From: Clostridia bacterium
GTDB taxonomy: Bacteria; Bacillota; Clostridia; Christensenellales; Borkfalkiaceae
Assembly: GCA_029066845.1 (NCBI GenBank)
Contig: JAIEFR010000008.1
Coordinates: forward strand, 1-40,434
Direction of reading: 5' to 3'
DNA: 40,434 nt
Shown: one piece after another, positions 8,227 to 17,131 of the stretch
How the letters are laid out: each line of letters starts with the position of its first letter
How positions within the stretch are numbered: the first letter of the stretch is position 1
Notes under the pieces: generated by a model
The model's input: the letters and a program-made list of their open reading frames with translations, nothing else
Databases searched by the model: none
Told to the model about the DNA's origin: nothing
Translations under genes and position numbers: made by a program

Positions 8227-10065
8227 TTATTTTTCTTTGATAAAATATAAACAACACAGCTTGGGAATATCCATAGTCAGCGAATACTCTTTGCCGTGAC
8301 TTTTACGTTTTTTTGTCGCAAAAATCCTTTTACCGAATCTGCCGCCCCCGCCGTAACGCGTTGCGTCGGAAGAAAAAATCTTTCTGTACCTGCCGGGGTG
8401 CTGCCCGAAACGGTAATTATACTGGTCGATACCCGAAAAATTGATTACAGCCAGAAGGCAGTTGCCGTCGTTATCGTACCTGTTGAATACGAGCACGTTG
8501 TTTATTACGTCGTCTACAACCAGCCACTCGAAGCCTTTCCAGTCGTTTTCGATTTCGTACAGCGGACGGTTTTGACGGTAAAACCAGTTGAGGTCCTTTA
8601 CGTAAACGCTCATCTTTCGGTGCATTTCGAATTTCTTCATAAAGAATTCTATGCCCGATTTATAATTCCATTCGCTGAACTGCGCTATTTCGTAGCCCAT
8701 AAAATTGAGCTTTTTGCCGGGGTGCGCATACATAAACCCGAGCAACGCCCTCATTGTGGCAAATTTGTCGCCGTATTCGCCGGGCATCTTGTTTACGATA
8801 GAGCCCTTGACGTGCACGACTTCATCGTGCGACAGCGGCAGAACGTATCTTTCCCCGAACGAATACACCATTGAAAAGGTTATTTTCTGGTGATGATAGT
8901 GACGGTAAAGCGGATCCTGTCTGCAATAGAACAGCACGTCGTTCATCCAGCCCATATTCCACTTATAGTCAAATCCCAGTCCGCCGTTTTCCACAGGTGA
9001 AGTAACCTGCGGATAGGCGGTTGATTCTTCCGCCACGGTGATTGCGCTTTGGTAATTTTTCTTTATAAGACGATTGAATTTTTTTATGAATTCTATCGCC
9101 TTCAAATTGCGGTTGTCACCGTATTCGTTGGGCGTCCACTGTCCCGCATTTTTGTCGTAATCGAGGTATAGCATCGCCGCAACGGCGTCAACTCTCAGTC
9201 CGTCTACGGCAAACTTGTCCAGAAAATAGCACGCTGACGATAAAATAAAACTGTCTACCCCGCCTCTGCCGAAATCGAACTTGCGCGTTCCCCAACCGCT
9301 GTGCTCCATATTGTCCCACAAAGGACACTCGTACAACGGCTGACCGTCGAATTCGTATAGTGCGAAATCGTCCTTGGGAAAGTGCGCGGGCACCCAGTCC
9401 AGAATCACGCGGATGCCGTTTTTATGAAATGCGTCTATAAGTGAAGCAAACTGTTCGGGCGTGCCCAACCTTGCCGTTACGCAAAAGTATCCCGTTACCT
9501 GATAGCCCCAGGAGCCGTCGAACGGATATTCGGTTACGGGCATAAACTCGACGTGGGTATAGCCCATATCCCTGACGTACGGCACAAGTTCCCTTTCAAG
9601 GTCGGCATAAGAATAATAACTTCCGTCCTTATGCTTCTTCCACGAAAGCAGATTGACCTCGTATACGTTAACAGGCTGTTCACCTTCTACCGCAGGCAAG
9701 CGGCTATTTGTTTTAAGCGATGTATAAATTACCGAAGCCGTTGAAGAAGGAAAGTCCGAACGGAACGAATAGGGGTCGCATTTATAAAGCTTTCTGCCGT
9801 CGAAAGTTGTTATGCAGAACTTGTATCTGTCACCCTCCGCCGCGGAGGTTTCAACCTCGTAGCTTTCACCGTCGGCAAGCTTTGTCATTAAACATTTTTC
9901 ACAATCCCAGCCGTTGAAATCGCCGACGACGCTGACCTTATGCGCGTGAGGAGCCCATACCCTGAACACGTACTTTCCTTCACCGACCGGGTGACAGCCG
10001 AAAAATTCGTACGCACTGATATCCTCTCCTCTGTGGAATAAATCCAGCTTTTCGCATTTAGTCAT
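8227..10065 (-). CDS. glgB: 1,4-alpha-glucan branching enzyme (GH13)
   Basis: Cuts alpha-1,4 chains and re-attaches them by alpha-1,6 links. An N-terminal CBM48 ([21 protein letters not shown], residues 34-53) precedes the GH13 barrel: [23 protein letters not shown], the nucleophile in [11 protein letters not shown] (Asp293), the acid/base in ITVAEEST (about Glu346) and the transition-state Asp in [10 protein letters not shown]. At 612 residues it is the short form without the extra N-terminal module of enterobacterial enzymes. It is the first gene of the five-gene operon, with a promoter at 10081-10109 and AAAGGTA before the ATG. Confidence 0.97.
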   Translation of the reverse strand: MTKCEKLDLFHRGEDISAYEFFGCHPVGEGKYVFRVWAPHAHKVSVVGDFNGWDCEKCLMTKLADGESYEVETSAAEGDRYKFCITTFDGRKLYKCDPYSFRSDFPSSTASVIYTSLKTNSRLPAVEGEQPVNVYEVNLLSWKKHKDGSYYSYADLERELVPYVRDMGYTHVEFMPVTEYPFDGSWGYQVTGYFCVTARLGTPEQFASLIDAFHKNGIRVILDWVPAHFPKDDFALYEFDGQPLYECPLWDNMEHSGWGTRKFDFGRGGVDSFILSSACYFLDKFAVDGLRVDAVAAMLYLDYDKNAGQWTPNEYGDNRNLKAIEFIKKFNRLIKKNYQSAITVAEESTAYPQVTSPVENGGLGFDYKWNMGWMNDVLFYCRQDPLYRHYHHQKITFSMVYSFGERYVLPLSHDEVVHVKGSIVNKMPGEYGDKFATMRALLGFMYAHPGKKLNFMGYEIAQFSEWNYKSGIEFFMKKFEMHRKMSVYVKDLNWFYRQNRPLYEIENDWKGFEWLVVDDVINNVLVFNRYDNDGNCLLAVINFSGIDQYNYRFGQHPGRYRKIFSSDATRYGGGGRFGKRIFATKKRKSHGKEYSLTMDIPKLCCLYFIKEK

Positions 10066-10080
10066 ATTTATACCTTTACT

Positions 10081-10109
10081 ATTCTAACATAAGGGCAGGT
10101 AATTTTCAA
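10081..10109 (-). promoter_or_regulatory. Promoter of the glgBCDAP operon
   Basis: TTGAAA (10104-10109), 17-base spacer, TAGAAT (10081-10086) on the minus strand, just upstream of glgB. Confidence 0.7.
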
Positions 10110-10146
10110 GACCGAAATGAAAAAAACAATTAAAAAATATTAAATT

Positions 10147-10611
10147 TTAAAGCTTAACCGACACGCCGGACAAGCTTTCGTCGCAACTTACCGCGAAGTA
10201 TGTGTTATGAAGTACTCTGTAAACAGCGTCATTATCGGAAATCGCGCCAAAAAGTACCACATTATTATCCTCGTCATAGCTTGCGCCGGCGGTAAAACCG
10301 AAATAAGTACAGCCCGCTATTATACCCTTCAACGCGCAGTCAACTCTGACCTCGCCGTCGGGCGCATAGGGAATTTGTATATGTCTGCGCGGAATCGAAC
10401 CAACGTCAAGACAGTCGCACGACAATCCGACGAACACTCCGTCGGTTATACGGAAATGCAATTTCAATTTTAAATCGGGCGTACACACAAAAAATAAATC
10501 GCCGTTTCCGGTTTCTGTTGCGCTATCCGATTTTAAAAGTTTACGGCTTTGGTCGTACACGATTTTGCAATCTGCCGGTACTCCTATTCCGCCCGCATAT
10601 TTAAACCGCAT
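10147..10611 (-). CDS. Hypothetical protein, about 154 residues
   Basis: I do not recognise this protein. It has no signal peptide or membrane segment. The composition is that of a soluble beta-rich protein with several Cys (FFVCTP, SCDCLDVGSIPRRHIQIPY, FAVSCDES). The ATG at 10611 has GGTG five bases upstream; an in-frame GTG at 10626 is an alternative start that adds five residues. It lies on the same strand between the APH-like kinase and glgB. A GC-rich hairpin separates it from the former, and no clear terminator lies between it and the glg promoter. A role in glycogen metabolism cannot be inferred from position alone. Confidence 0.65.
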   Translation of the reverse strand: MRFKYAGGIGVPADCKIVYDQSRKLLKSDSATETGNGDLFFVCTPDLKLKLHFRITDGVFVGLSCDCLDVGSIPRRHIQIPYAPDGEVRVDCALKGIIAGCTYFGFTAGASYDEDNNVVLFGAISDNDAVYRVLHNTYFAVSCDESLSGVSVKL

Positions 10612-10630
10612 TTTTACACCAGACACGATA

Positions 10631-10659
10631 TACAGCCGCGATGCTTTGCCGCGGCTGTA
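10631..10659 (-). terminator. GC-rich hairpin after the APH-like gene
   Basis: A 10-bp stem TACAGCCGCG/CGCGGCTGTA with a 9-base loop, 14 bases after the kinase stop codon. The following minus-strand sequence (TATATCGTGT) lacks a proper T run, so it may be a weak terminator or an mRNA-end stabiliser. Confidence 0.5.
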
Positions 10660-10673
10660 CGTTCGTAATTTAT

Positions 10674-11423
10674 TTATTCGTAATCAACGACGCCTATCCA
10701 TCTGCGCAGGAACTCGTCTTCCTCGGGCATTGCCTTGGTAAGGCGCGAAGCCGCTACGATGGGTATCCATTTCTGTACGTACTGCTTTGCCGTGTCGCTC
10801 TTTACGCAGTACAGTTTAAGATATTTTTCAGCAAGCTGTTCCTTGCCTTCCAGATAGAACATAAGGTACGTTCTGGCGACGTCCGCCGAAGCGTTGCCCT
10901 GCGTTGCGTGCGCCCAGTCTATAATGTACGGCGTACCGTCCTTTGTTATTATAATGTTGCTCGGATGGAAATCGCCGTGGCACAGATTATAGTGCTTGGG
11001 CAGCGAGTCCAGACGGGTATGCAGGTCGTAACGCGTGGTTGCATCCAGCTTCGCCTCGCTGATTCTGCCCTGCATTTTGTCTTTAAGCTTGTTGAGCATA
11101 GGCACACGCTTGGAAAGCACCGTCCTTTGAAGAGATACGAATAAATCCAGATATTCGTCCTCCTTTTCGGGATGCTGGCGCATAAGCTCGGACAGCGTCG
11201 TTCCCTCGATATAGTCCATAACGATAGACCACTTGCCGTCCACAACCTCTATTGCCTTAATTCTGGGAATGTTGAGGTCGGTTTCCTCTACACGCGCCTG
11301 GTTGAGCGCCTCGTTTAAGATGCCCGACTTTGTATAAGATTCGCCAAACACCTTTACGAAGCCTTCTTCCGTTTTAAAAAGCTCCTTGCCCAGATGTTCT
11401 TTTACAAACTGCTTTGTAGCCAT
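10674..11423 (-). CDS. APH/choline-kinase-like phosphotransferase
   Basis: Small-molecule kinase of the aminoglycoside phosphotransferase fold, 249 residues. The catalytic loop CHGDFHPSNIII and the metal-binding IDWAHATQG are intact, so it is probably active. The family includes aminoglycoside, choline, methylthioribose and fructosamine kinases as well as many of unknown substrate; it should not be called a resistance gene on this evidence. The frame extends 32 codons further upstream into adhE, but the ATG at 11423 is preceded by AAGGAGGG and is clearly the start. It lies 17 bases after adhE in the same direction and is probably co-transcribed with it. Confidence 0.85.
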   Translation of the reverse strand: MATKQFVKEHLGKELFKTEEGFVKVFGESYTKSGILNEALNQARVEETDLNIPRIKAIEVVDGKWSIVMDYIEGTTLSELMRQHPEKEDEYLDLFVSLQRTVLSKRVPMLNKLKDKMQGRISEAKLDATTRYDLHTRLDSLPKHYNLCHGDFHPSNIIITKDGTPYIIDWAHATQGNASADVARTYLMFYLEGKEQLAEKYLKLYCVKSDTAKQYVQKWIPIVAASRLTKAMPEEDEFLRRWIGVVDYE

Positions 11424-11440
11424 TATTCTTTCCCTCCTTA

Positions 11441-14044
11441 TTATTTTCCGTAGTACGCTTTGAGGTACATATCTTTGATTTCGCTCATTAACGGGTAGCG
11501 GGGATTTGCACCCGTGCACTGATCGTCGAACGCCTGCTCTACCATCTCGTCAAGACGTTCAAGGAAATCCTTCTCGTCAACGCCGTATTCCTTGATTGTC
11601 TTTTTGATGCCGATTTTTTCTTTGAGCTCGTCGATAAGCTTTATAAGGTTATCGAGCTTTTCGCTGTCGTTCTTGCCTTCTACGCCTAAGAATTCGGCAA
11701 CCTCCGCATACTTTCTCAAAGTCTTGGGATGGTCATACTGAGGGAACGTACCCATCTTGGTAGGCACTTCCGCCGCATTGAAACGCAATACGTGGTTTAT
11801 CATAAGCGCGTTGGCTACGCCGTGGGGCAGATGATGGAATGCGCCCAGCTTATGCGCCATAGAATGGCAGATGCCCAAAAACGCGTTTGCGAACGCCATA
11901 CCCGCCATTGTTGCCGCATTTGCCATCTTTTCACGCGCAACGTAGTCGGTCTGTCCGTTGTCGTATGCGCGGGGAAGATATTCGAATATAACCTTTAAAG
12001 CCTGCTTTGCAAGACCGTCAGTGTAATCGGTTGCAAGCATAGAAGCGATTGCCTCCAGCGCGTGCGTTACAGCGTCGATACCGGACGCCGATGTAAGTCC
12101 CTTAGGTGCCGACATATGCAAATCGGTATCGATTATCGCCATATTAGGCATAAGCTCGTAATCGGCAAGAGGATATTTTATACCCGTCTGCTCGTCGGTG
12201 ATTACCGCGAACGGCGTAACCTCCGAGCCAGTACCAGCCGACGTAGGAATTGCAATAAAGTATGCCTTTACGCCGAGTTTGGGGAAGGTGTAAACACGCT
12301 TTCTTATATCCATAAAGCGCATTGCCATATCCATAAAGTCCGCTTCGGGATGTTCGTAAAGCACCCACATTATCTTGGCTGCGTCCATTGCGGAACCGCC
12401 GCCGAGAGCAATTATCGTGTCAGGCTCGAACGCCTTCATAAGCGCAACGCCTTCCTTTGCACAGGCAAGCGTGGGATCGGGCTCTACATTGAAGAAGGTT
12501 GTATGGGCTATACCCATCTCCTCGAGCTTATCGGTAATGCACTTTGTAAAACCGTTCTTGTAGAGGAAATTATCGGTTACGATAAACGCCCTCTTCTTGC
12601 CCATCACGTTTTTAAGTTCGTCCAACGCTACGGGCAGACAACCTCTCTTTAAATATACCTTTTCGGGCGCTCTGAACCACAACATATTTTCTCTCCTTTC
12701 CGCTACCGTTTTGATATTGAGTAAATGCTTTACACTGACGTTGTCCGAAACGGAGTTGCCGCCCCAGGAGCCGCAGCCGAGCGTGAGCGAAGGCGCAAGC
12801 TTAAAATTGTACAAATCGCCTATGCCGCCCTGCGACGACGGAGTATTTACGAGTATACGGCAGGTCTTCATAGCCTTGCGAAATACATCCAGCTTTTCCG
12901 CGTTGGTTATTACATCAATATAAATTGAGGAAGTGTGTCCGTAACCGCCGTCAGCTATAAGCCTTTCCGCCTTTGCTATCGCGTCCTCGAAGCTCTTTGC
13001 CTTGTACATTGCAAGCACGGGCGAAAGCTTTTCGTGAGCAAACTCTTCTGACAGCTCTACGCTCTCGACTTCACCTATTAAAATCTTGGTGTTTTCGGGA
13101 ACCTTCACACCCGCCAAAGCCGCGATTTTGTATGCGCTCTGTCCAACGATTTTCGCGTTAAGCGCGCCGTTGATTATTATAGTTTTTCTCACCTTATCAA
13201 GCTCGTCGGGCTTTAAGATGTGGCAACCTCTGTCCGCGAACTCTTTTCTTACCTTCGCATAAATTTTATCCGCAACGATAACCGACTGTTCGCTTGCGCA
13301 AATCATACCGTTGTCGAACGTCTTGGAATGGATAACCGAGCTTACCGCAAGCACGATATCCGCACTTTCGTCGATTATTGCGGGAGTGTTGCCTGCACCT
13401 ACGCCGAGAGCGGGCTTGCCGCTGGAATACGCCGCGCGCACCATTCCGGGACCGCCCGTTGCCAAAATTGTATCGACACTGGTCATTAACAGGTTGGTAA
13501 GCTCCAAAGACGGAACGTCTATCCAGCTGATAATGCCCTCTGGTGCGCCCGCCTTTACCGCCGCTTCGTATACCGTTTTAGCCGCCGCAATGGTCGAGTT
13601 TTTTGCTCTGGGGTGCGGGCTGATTATACAGCCGTTGCGCGTCTTTAAGCACAACAGCGTTTTGAATATCGCAGTTGACGTGGGGTTGGTTGTGGGAATA
13701 ACCGCGCCGATTATGCCGATGGGCTCGGCTATCTTGGTAACGCCGTACGCCTTATCCTCCTCGATAACTCCGCACGTCTTAACGTCCTTATATTGGTTGT
13801 AGATGTATTCGGAAGCATAGTGGTTTTTGATTACCTTGTCTTCCACGATGCCCATTCCCGTTTCCTCTACTGCGAGCTTTGCGAGGGGGACACGCGCCTG
13901 GTTGGCTGCGCTTGCACACGCAAGGAATATCTTGTCTACCTGCTCCTGCGTATACTTAGCGTAAATTTCCTGCGCCTTCTTCACTCTTTTGATTTCAGCC
14001 GCAAGTTTTTCTACGCTATCCACGATTCCGTAATTAAACTCCAT
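11441..14044 (-). CDS. adhE: Bifunctional acetaldehyde-CoA/alcohol dehydrogenase
   Basis: Reduces acetyl-CoA to ethanol in two NADH-dependent steps, regenerating NAD+ in fermentation. The 867 residues match the family. The N-terminal aldehyde dehydrogenase domain carries the catalytic Cys249 in FDNGMICASEQS. A linker near residue 450 leads to the iron-dependent alcohol dehydrogenase domain, with the NAD loop GGGSAMDAAKIMW, the PTSAGTGSEVTPF segment and the metal-ligand histidines in GICHSMAHKLGAFHHLPHG. AdhE usually assembles into filaments (spirosomes). It has its own promoter at 14107-14136. Confidence 0.98.
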   Translation of the reverse strand: MEFNYGIVDSVEKLAAEIKRVKKAQEIYAKYTQEQVDKIFLACASAANQARVPLAKLAVEETGMGIVEDKVIKNHYASEYIYNQYKDVKTCGVIEEDKAYGVTKIAEPIGIIGAVIPTTNPTSTAIFKTLLCLKTRNGCIISPHPRAKNSTIAAAKTVYEAAVKAGAPEGIISWIDVPSLELTNLLMTSVDTILATGGPGMVRAAYSSGKPALGVGAGNTPAIIDESADIVLAVSSVIHSKTFDNGMICASEQSVIVADKIYAKVRKEFADRGCHILKPDELDKVRKTIIINGALNAKIVGQSAYKIAALAGVKVPENTKILIGEVESVELSEEFAHEKLSPVLAMYKAKSFEDAIAKAERLIADGGYGHTSSIYIDVITNAEKLDVFRKAMKTCRILVNTPSSQGGIGDLYNFKLAPSLTLGCGSWGGNSVSDNVSVKHLLNIKTVAERRENMLWFRAPEKVYLKRGCLPVALDELKNVMGKKRAFIVTDNFLYKNGFTKCITDKLEEMGIAHTTFFNVEPDPTLACAKEGVALMKAFEPDTIIALGGGSAMDAAKIMWVLYEHPEADFMDMAMRFMDIRKRVYTFPKLGVKAYFIAIPTSAGTGSEVTPFAVITDEQTGIKYPLADYELMPNMAIIDTDLHMSAPKGLTSASGIDAVTHALEAIASMLATDYTDGLAKQALKVIFEYLPRAYDNGQTDYVAREKMANAATMAGMAFANAFLGICHSMAHKLGAFHHLPHGVANALMINHVLRFNAAEVPTKMGTFPQYDHPKTLRKYAEVAEFLGVEGKNDSEKLDNLIKLIDELKEKIGIKKTIKEYGVDEKDFLERLDEMVEQAFDDQCTGANPRYPLMSEIKDMYLKAYYGK

Positions 14045-14106
14045 AAAATTTACTCCTGTAAATAAGCGGTTTTTTAGAATTTAAAGCTTATTATTTATCA
14101 CTCATT

Positions 14107-14136
14107 ATTATAGCAAATTTTGTGTTTTTAAGTCAA
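14107..14136 (-). promoter_or_regulatory. Promoter of adhE
   Basis: TTGACT (14131-14136), 18-base spacer, TATAAT (14107-14112) on the minus strand, leaving a leader of about 55 bases before adhE. Confidence 0.75.
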
Positions 14137-14229
14137 ACGGCAAGCCAAATTCGGAACAAAATATCAAAAATGTTAAATTGGGTAACAGTTTGTTAAGTTT
14201 GCACAAAACAAAAACGTCTTTGTTTTCGC

Positions 14230-14258
14230 TTGACACTTGCGCTTTTATTTATTATAAT
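14230..14258 (+). promoter_or_regulatory. Consensus promoter of tRNA-Leu
   Basis: An exact TTGACA (14230-14235), 17-base spacer and exact TATAAT (14253-14258), starting transcription about 10 bases before the tRNA. A perfect sigma-A promoter is typical of stable RNA genes. Confidence 0.9.
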
Positions 14259-14274
14259 TGCTTTGCTTTTGTTC

Positions 14275-14357
14275 GCGGACGTGGCGAAATTGGCAGACGC
14301 GCAGGTTTCAGGTTCCTGTGGGCAACCATGGGGGTTCAAGTCCCTTCGTCCGCACCA
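14275..14357 (+). tRNA. tRNA-Leu (anticodon CAG)
   Basis: Acceptor stem GCGGACG/CGTCCGC followed by A and an encoded CCA. The D arm has TGGCAGAC, the anticodon loop TTCAGGT places CAG, the long variable arm contains TGGGCAACCA, and the T arm has GGGGGTTCAAGTCCC. The 83-base length and long variable arm fit a class II leucine tRNA. The last pair of the anticodon stem appears to be a T-T mismatch. Confidence 0.95.
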
Positions 14358-14360
14358 TTA

Positions 14361-14396
14361 AAATAACGCAAGTCATAAATTTGACTTGCGTTATTT
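14361..14396. terminator. Bidirectional terminator between tRNA-Leu and yigZ
   Basis: A perfect 14-bp stem AAATAACGCAAGTC/GACTTGCGTTATTT with an 8-base loop, three bases after the tRNA CCA end and 25 bases after the yigZ stop on the other strand. T-rich sequence follows on both sides. Confidence 0.85.
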
Positions 14397-14421
14397 GTTT
14401 ATTATTTTACACTCTTTGACT

Positions 14422-15054
14422 TCAGATTTTAAAAGGAAAGAAATACTCCCTTTGCCTGGTTATCGTTACTCTGCCGTTCAGATGATTGACGAGCGCGCTA
14501 TCGAAAGCCTGCACCTCCGCCGCCTTTACGGCAACGGTGAAAGCAACCTTATCCTCATAAGCGGTATTAAGCAGATTGCAGTCGTTTGCGTTGAAAAAAC
14601 GCATAGCCGCGTCAACTTCGGGATAGTCCACCGCGTAAACGCTTTCCGCACAGTTTTCGTACAGAACTTTTTGCGCCGCGGCGATATTTTCGGCAACGCA
14701 ACCCGAGTACGCCCGAACAAGTCCGCCCGCACCAAGCTTTATCCCGCCGAAATAGCGAGTTACAACAACCGCCGTTTCGCACAGACCGTTGGCGCGCAAA
14801 ACTTCCAGCATAGGCATACCCGCCGTGCCCTGCGGCTCGCCGTCGTCCGAAAAGCGCAGGTTGTTTCCGAGCTTGTCGCAAACGTAAGCATAGCAGTTGT
14901 GCGTGGCGTCGGCGTGCTTTTTGCTGATTTCCGCAATGAACGCCTTCGCATCGTCCTCGCCGTCCACGTGTCGGCTGACGGTTATGAAGCGCGATTTTTC
15001 AATGACCTTTTCGGTCACCGTTTCGCCCGCAATCGAAAGATACTTTTCCGCCAT
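14422..15054 (-). CDS. yigZ: YigZ/IMPACT-family protein (UPF0029)
   Basis: 210 residues with the signature of the IMPACT N-terminal domain: KSRFITVSRHVDGEDDAKAF, HNCYAYVC, FSDDGEPQGTAGMPML and VVTRYFGGIKLGAGGLVRAY, followed by a C-terminal DUF1949-like segment. The biochemical role in bacteria is not settled; relatives bind nucleic acid or act on translation or peptide processing. The start overlaps the tyrS stop in a TAATG, implying translational coupling. Confidence 0.92.
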   Translation of the reverse strand: MAEKYLSIAGETVTEKVIEKSRFITVSRHVDGEDDAKAFIAEISKKHADATHNCYAYVCDKLGNNLRFSDDGEPQGTAGMPMLEVLRANGLCETAVVVTRYFGGIKLGAGGLVRAYSGCVAENIAAAQKVLYENCAESVYAVDYPEVDAAMRFFNANDCNLLNTAYEDKVAFTVAVKAAEVQAFDSALVNHLNGRVTITRQREYFFPFKI

Positions 15055-16241
15055 TATATAATATTGATTTTAACGTGAACTTTTTTGCCCTTGTGAATGA
15101 CGTCGCCGCTGTTCACAGGTGTGTTTATATCGGTAACTTTATCGTCGTTAATCGAAACGCCGCCCTGCTGAATGAGCCTGCGTGCCTCGCCGTTGCTTGC
15201 GCAAATACCCGCCGCAACAAGTACGGGAATAATTGTTGCCGTTTCAACCTTGACGTCCTTTGTGGGCAGGTTTTCGGAAGAGCCGCCGAACGCCGCCTTT
15301 GCCTGCGCCATTGCAGTCTTTGCCTTTTCCTCACCGTGGACAAGCCTGGTAAGCTCGTATGCCAGCACTTCCTTTTTCTCGTTAATGCGTCTATCGTCCC
15401 ACTTCTCCATTTCACGGATTTCATCCATAGGAATAAACGTGAGCATTTTTATGCACTTCATAACGTCGGCGTCGTCAACGTTGCGCCAGTACTGATAGAA
15501 CTCGTAAGGCGGAGTCTTGTTTTCATCCAGCCAGACCGCACCCTTTGCCGTCTTGCCCATCTTCTTACCCTCGCTGTTCAAAAGCAGGGTTATGGTCATT
15601 GCGTATGCGTCCTTGCCCGTCTTTTTGCGGATAAGCTCCGTTCCGCCGAGCATATTGGACCACTGGTCGTCGCCGCCGAACTGCATATTGCAACCGTACG
15701 CCTCGTTCAGGTGATAGAAGTCGTAGGACTGCATAATCATATAGTTGAATTCCAGGAAGCTGAGTCCCTTTTCCATACGCTGCTTATAGCACTCCGCACG
15801 CAGCATATTGTTGACCGAGAAGCACGCTCCGACTTCGCGCAACAGCTCTACATAATTGAGCTTTAAAAGCCAGTCGGCATTGTTTACCATAATCGCCTTG
15901 TCGTCGCCGAATTCAATAAACTTTTCCATCTGCTTTTTAAAGCAGGCGCAATTGTGCTCGATAAGCTCGGGCGTGAGCATAGAACGCATATCCGTTCTGC
16001 CAGAGGGGTCGCCGATATAGCCGGTGCCGCCGCCGACAAGCACGACGGGCTTGTTGCCGGCCATCTGCAGCCTTTTCATAAGGCACAGCGCCATAAAGTG
16101 ACCTACGTGCAGACTGTCCGCCGTGGGGTCAAAGCCTATATAAAAACGCGCGCCGCCGCCGTTGATAAGCTCGCGGATTTCCTTTTCGTCAGTAACCTGC
16201 GCAATCAGTCCGCGCTCCTTGAGTTCCTCGTAAATTTCCAT
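15054..16241 (-). CDS. tyrS: Tyrosyl-tRNA synthetase
   Basis: Charges tRNA-Tyr. This is a class I synthetase with the HIGH equivalent HVGH in [20 protein letters not shown] and the KMSKS equivalent KMGKT, followed by a C-terminal S4 RNA-binding domain ([22 protein letters not shown]). The frame is open 20 codons further upstream, but [11 protein letters not shown] is the family N-terminus and AGGTGC precedes the ATG at 16241, giving 395 residues. It has its own promoter 32 bases upstream. No T-box leader is visible in the short space to sigK. Confidence 0.97.
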   Translation of the reverse strand: MEIYEELKERGLIAQVTDEKEIRELINGGGARFYIGFDPTADSLHVGHFMALCLMKRLQMAGNKPVVLVGGGTGYIGDPSGRTDMRSMLTPELIEHNCACFKKQMEKFIEFGDDKAIMVNNADWLLKLNYVELLREVGACFSVNNMLRAECYKQRMEKGLSFLEFNYMIMQSYDFYHLNEAYGCNMQFGGDDQWSNMLGGTELIRKKTGKDAYAMTITLLLNSEGKKMGKTAKGAVWLDENKTPPYEFYQYWRNVDDADVMKCIKMLTFIPMDEIREMEKWDDRRINEKKEVLAYELTRLVHGEEKAKTAMAQAKAAFGGSSENLPTKDVKVETATIIPVLVAAGICASNGEARRLIQQGGVSINDDKVTDINTPVNSGDVIHKGKKVHVKINII

Positions 16242-16272
16242 AAACGCACCTAAAAAGTTTATTATTTTTCTT

Positions 16273-16301
16273 ATTATAACAACATTCGGTGCCGTTTGCA
16301 A
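16273..16301 (-). promoter_or_regulatory. Promoter of tyrS-yigZ
   Basis: TTGCAA (16296-16301), 17-base spacer and exact TATAAT (16273-16278) on the minus strand, between sigK and tyrS. Confidence 0.65.
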
Positions 16302-16311
16302 TTATTTACGC

Positions 16312-17016
16312 TCAGTCGGTGAAAAAATCTTCCTTTTTAAGATTGAGCCGCGATTTTTCTATGGCGCGCTTTTCTATGCGGGAAACGTACGAACGCGAAA
16401 TGCCGAGTTTTTTTGCAACCTCCCTCTGCGGCATAGGCACGCCGTCTTCCAAGCCGTAGCGCATCGAAATTATCGTGTATTCGCGCAAATTCAGAATACC
16501 CTTTAAAAGGGCAACAAATTTTTCGCGCTGAATGGATTTTTCCACGCGCGAGAAAACGTTTTCCTCCTTTTCGGCAAGCAAATCCATAACCGTGAGCTCG
16601 TTGCCGTCCTTATCCGTACCGACAGGGTCGTTTATGGAAATGCAGTTTTTGTGCTTTTTGCCAGAACGGATAAGCATTAGAATTTCGTTTTCTATGCAGC
16701 GTGCGGTGTAGGTTGCAAGCTGCGTGCCCTTGCCTTCGCGGTAGGTATTTATCGCTTTAATAAGCCCTATCGAGCCGACGGAAAGCAAATCGTCCGTTTC
16801 CGCGGAGCCCGAATATTTTTTGACTATGTGTGCGACGAGGCGCATATTGTGCTTGACGAGAATATCCTTTGCCTCTTTATTTCCGGCGCGGGCAAGGTCA
16901 AGGTACTTTTTTTCATCCTCGGGTGAAAGCGGCTTGGGGAAAGTGCCCTTTTGGCGCACCACGCCCGTGAAGAAGAAAATCTTTGAAAGCAACAGACCAA
17001 CAACGTCGAAAAACAT
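16312..17016 (-). CDS. sigK: Late sporulation mother-cell sigma factor (sigma-K type)
   Basis: 234 residues closely resembling sigma-K. A hydrophobic pro-sequence (FFDVVGLLLSKIFFFTGVV) is followed by FPKPLSPEDEKKYL. Region 2 reads LVKHNMRLVAHIVKKYSG, DLLSVGSIGLIKAINTY and ATYTARCIENEILMLIR, and region 4 reads QREVAKKLGISRSYVSRIEKRA. Sigma-K directs coat and cortex genes in the mother cell after proteolytic removal of the pro-sequence. The gene is intact, without a skin-type insertion. AGAGGTG precedes the ATG. Its presence is the best evidence that the organism can sporulate. Confidence 0.93.
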   Translation of the reverse strand: MFFDVVGLLLSKIFFFTGVVRQKGTFPKPLSPEDEKKYLDLARAGNKEAKDILVKHNMRLVAHIVKKYSGSAETDDLLSVGSIGLIKAINTYREGKGTQLATYTARCIENEILMLIRSGKKHKNCISINDPVGTDKDGNELTVMDLLAEKEENVFSRVEKSIQREKFVALLKGILNLREYTIISMRYGLEDGVPMPQREVAKKLGISRSYVSRIEKRAIEKSRLNLKKEDFFTD

Positions 17017-17044
17017 AAAATTACACCTCTTTAATCAAGTTTTA

Positions 17045-17075
17045 TAAATTATGTTTTTCACGGCTTGTCTAATTC
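17045..17075 (-). promoter_or_regulatory. Possible sigma-E/sigma-K-type promoter of sigK
   Basis: On the minus strand CATAATTTA (17045-17053) fits the sigma-K -10 form CATAnnnTA. GAATTAG (17069-17075) sits 15 bases upstream, near the place of a sigma-E -35 element. No good sigma-A pair was found. This is a weak, motif-only call. Confidence 0.35.
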
Positions 17076-17131
17076 CACAATTGTCGAAAAATGGGTTTTT
17101 AGCTGATTAACCTCCCGAATTTATCATTTTG

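Noticed and set aside
10383-10410. tRNA T-arm-like string (GGTTCGATTCC on the minus strand)
   Set aside because: The flanking bases cannot form the T stem and no acceptor or anticodon arms are present; it codes for part of the hypothetical protein.
10674-11423. Aminoglycoside resistance gene
   Set aside because: Only the general kinase fold is visible; the gene sits in a housekeeping context after adhE and many such kinases have other substrates.
16312-17016. sigK broken by an inserted skin-like element
   Set aside because: The reading frame is continuous from pro-sequence to region 4.
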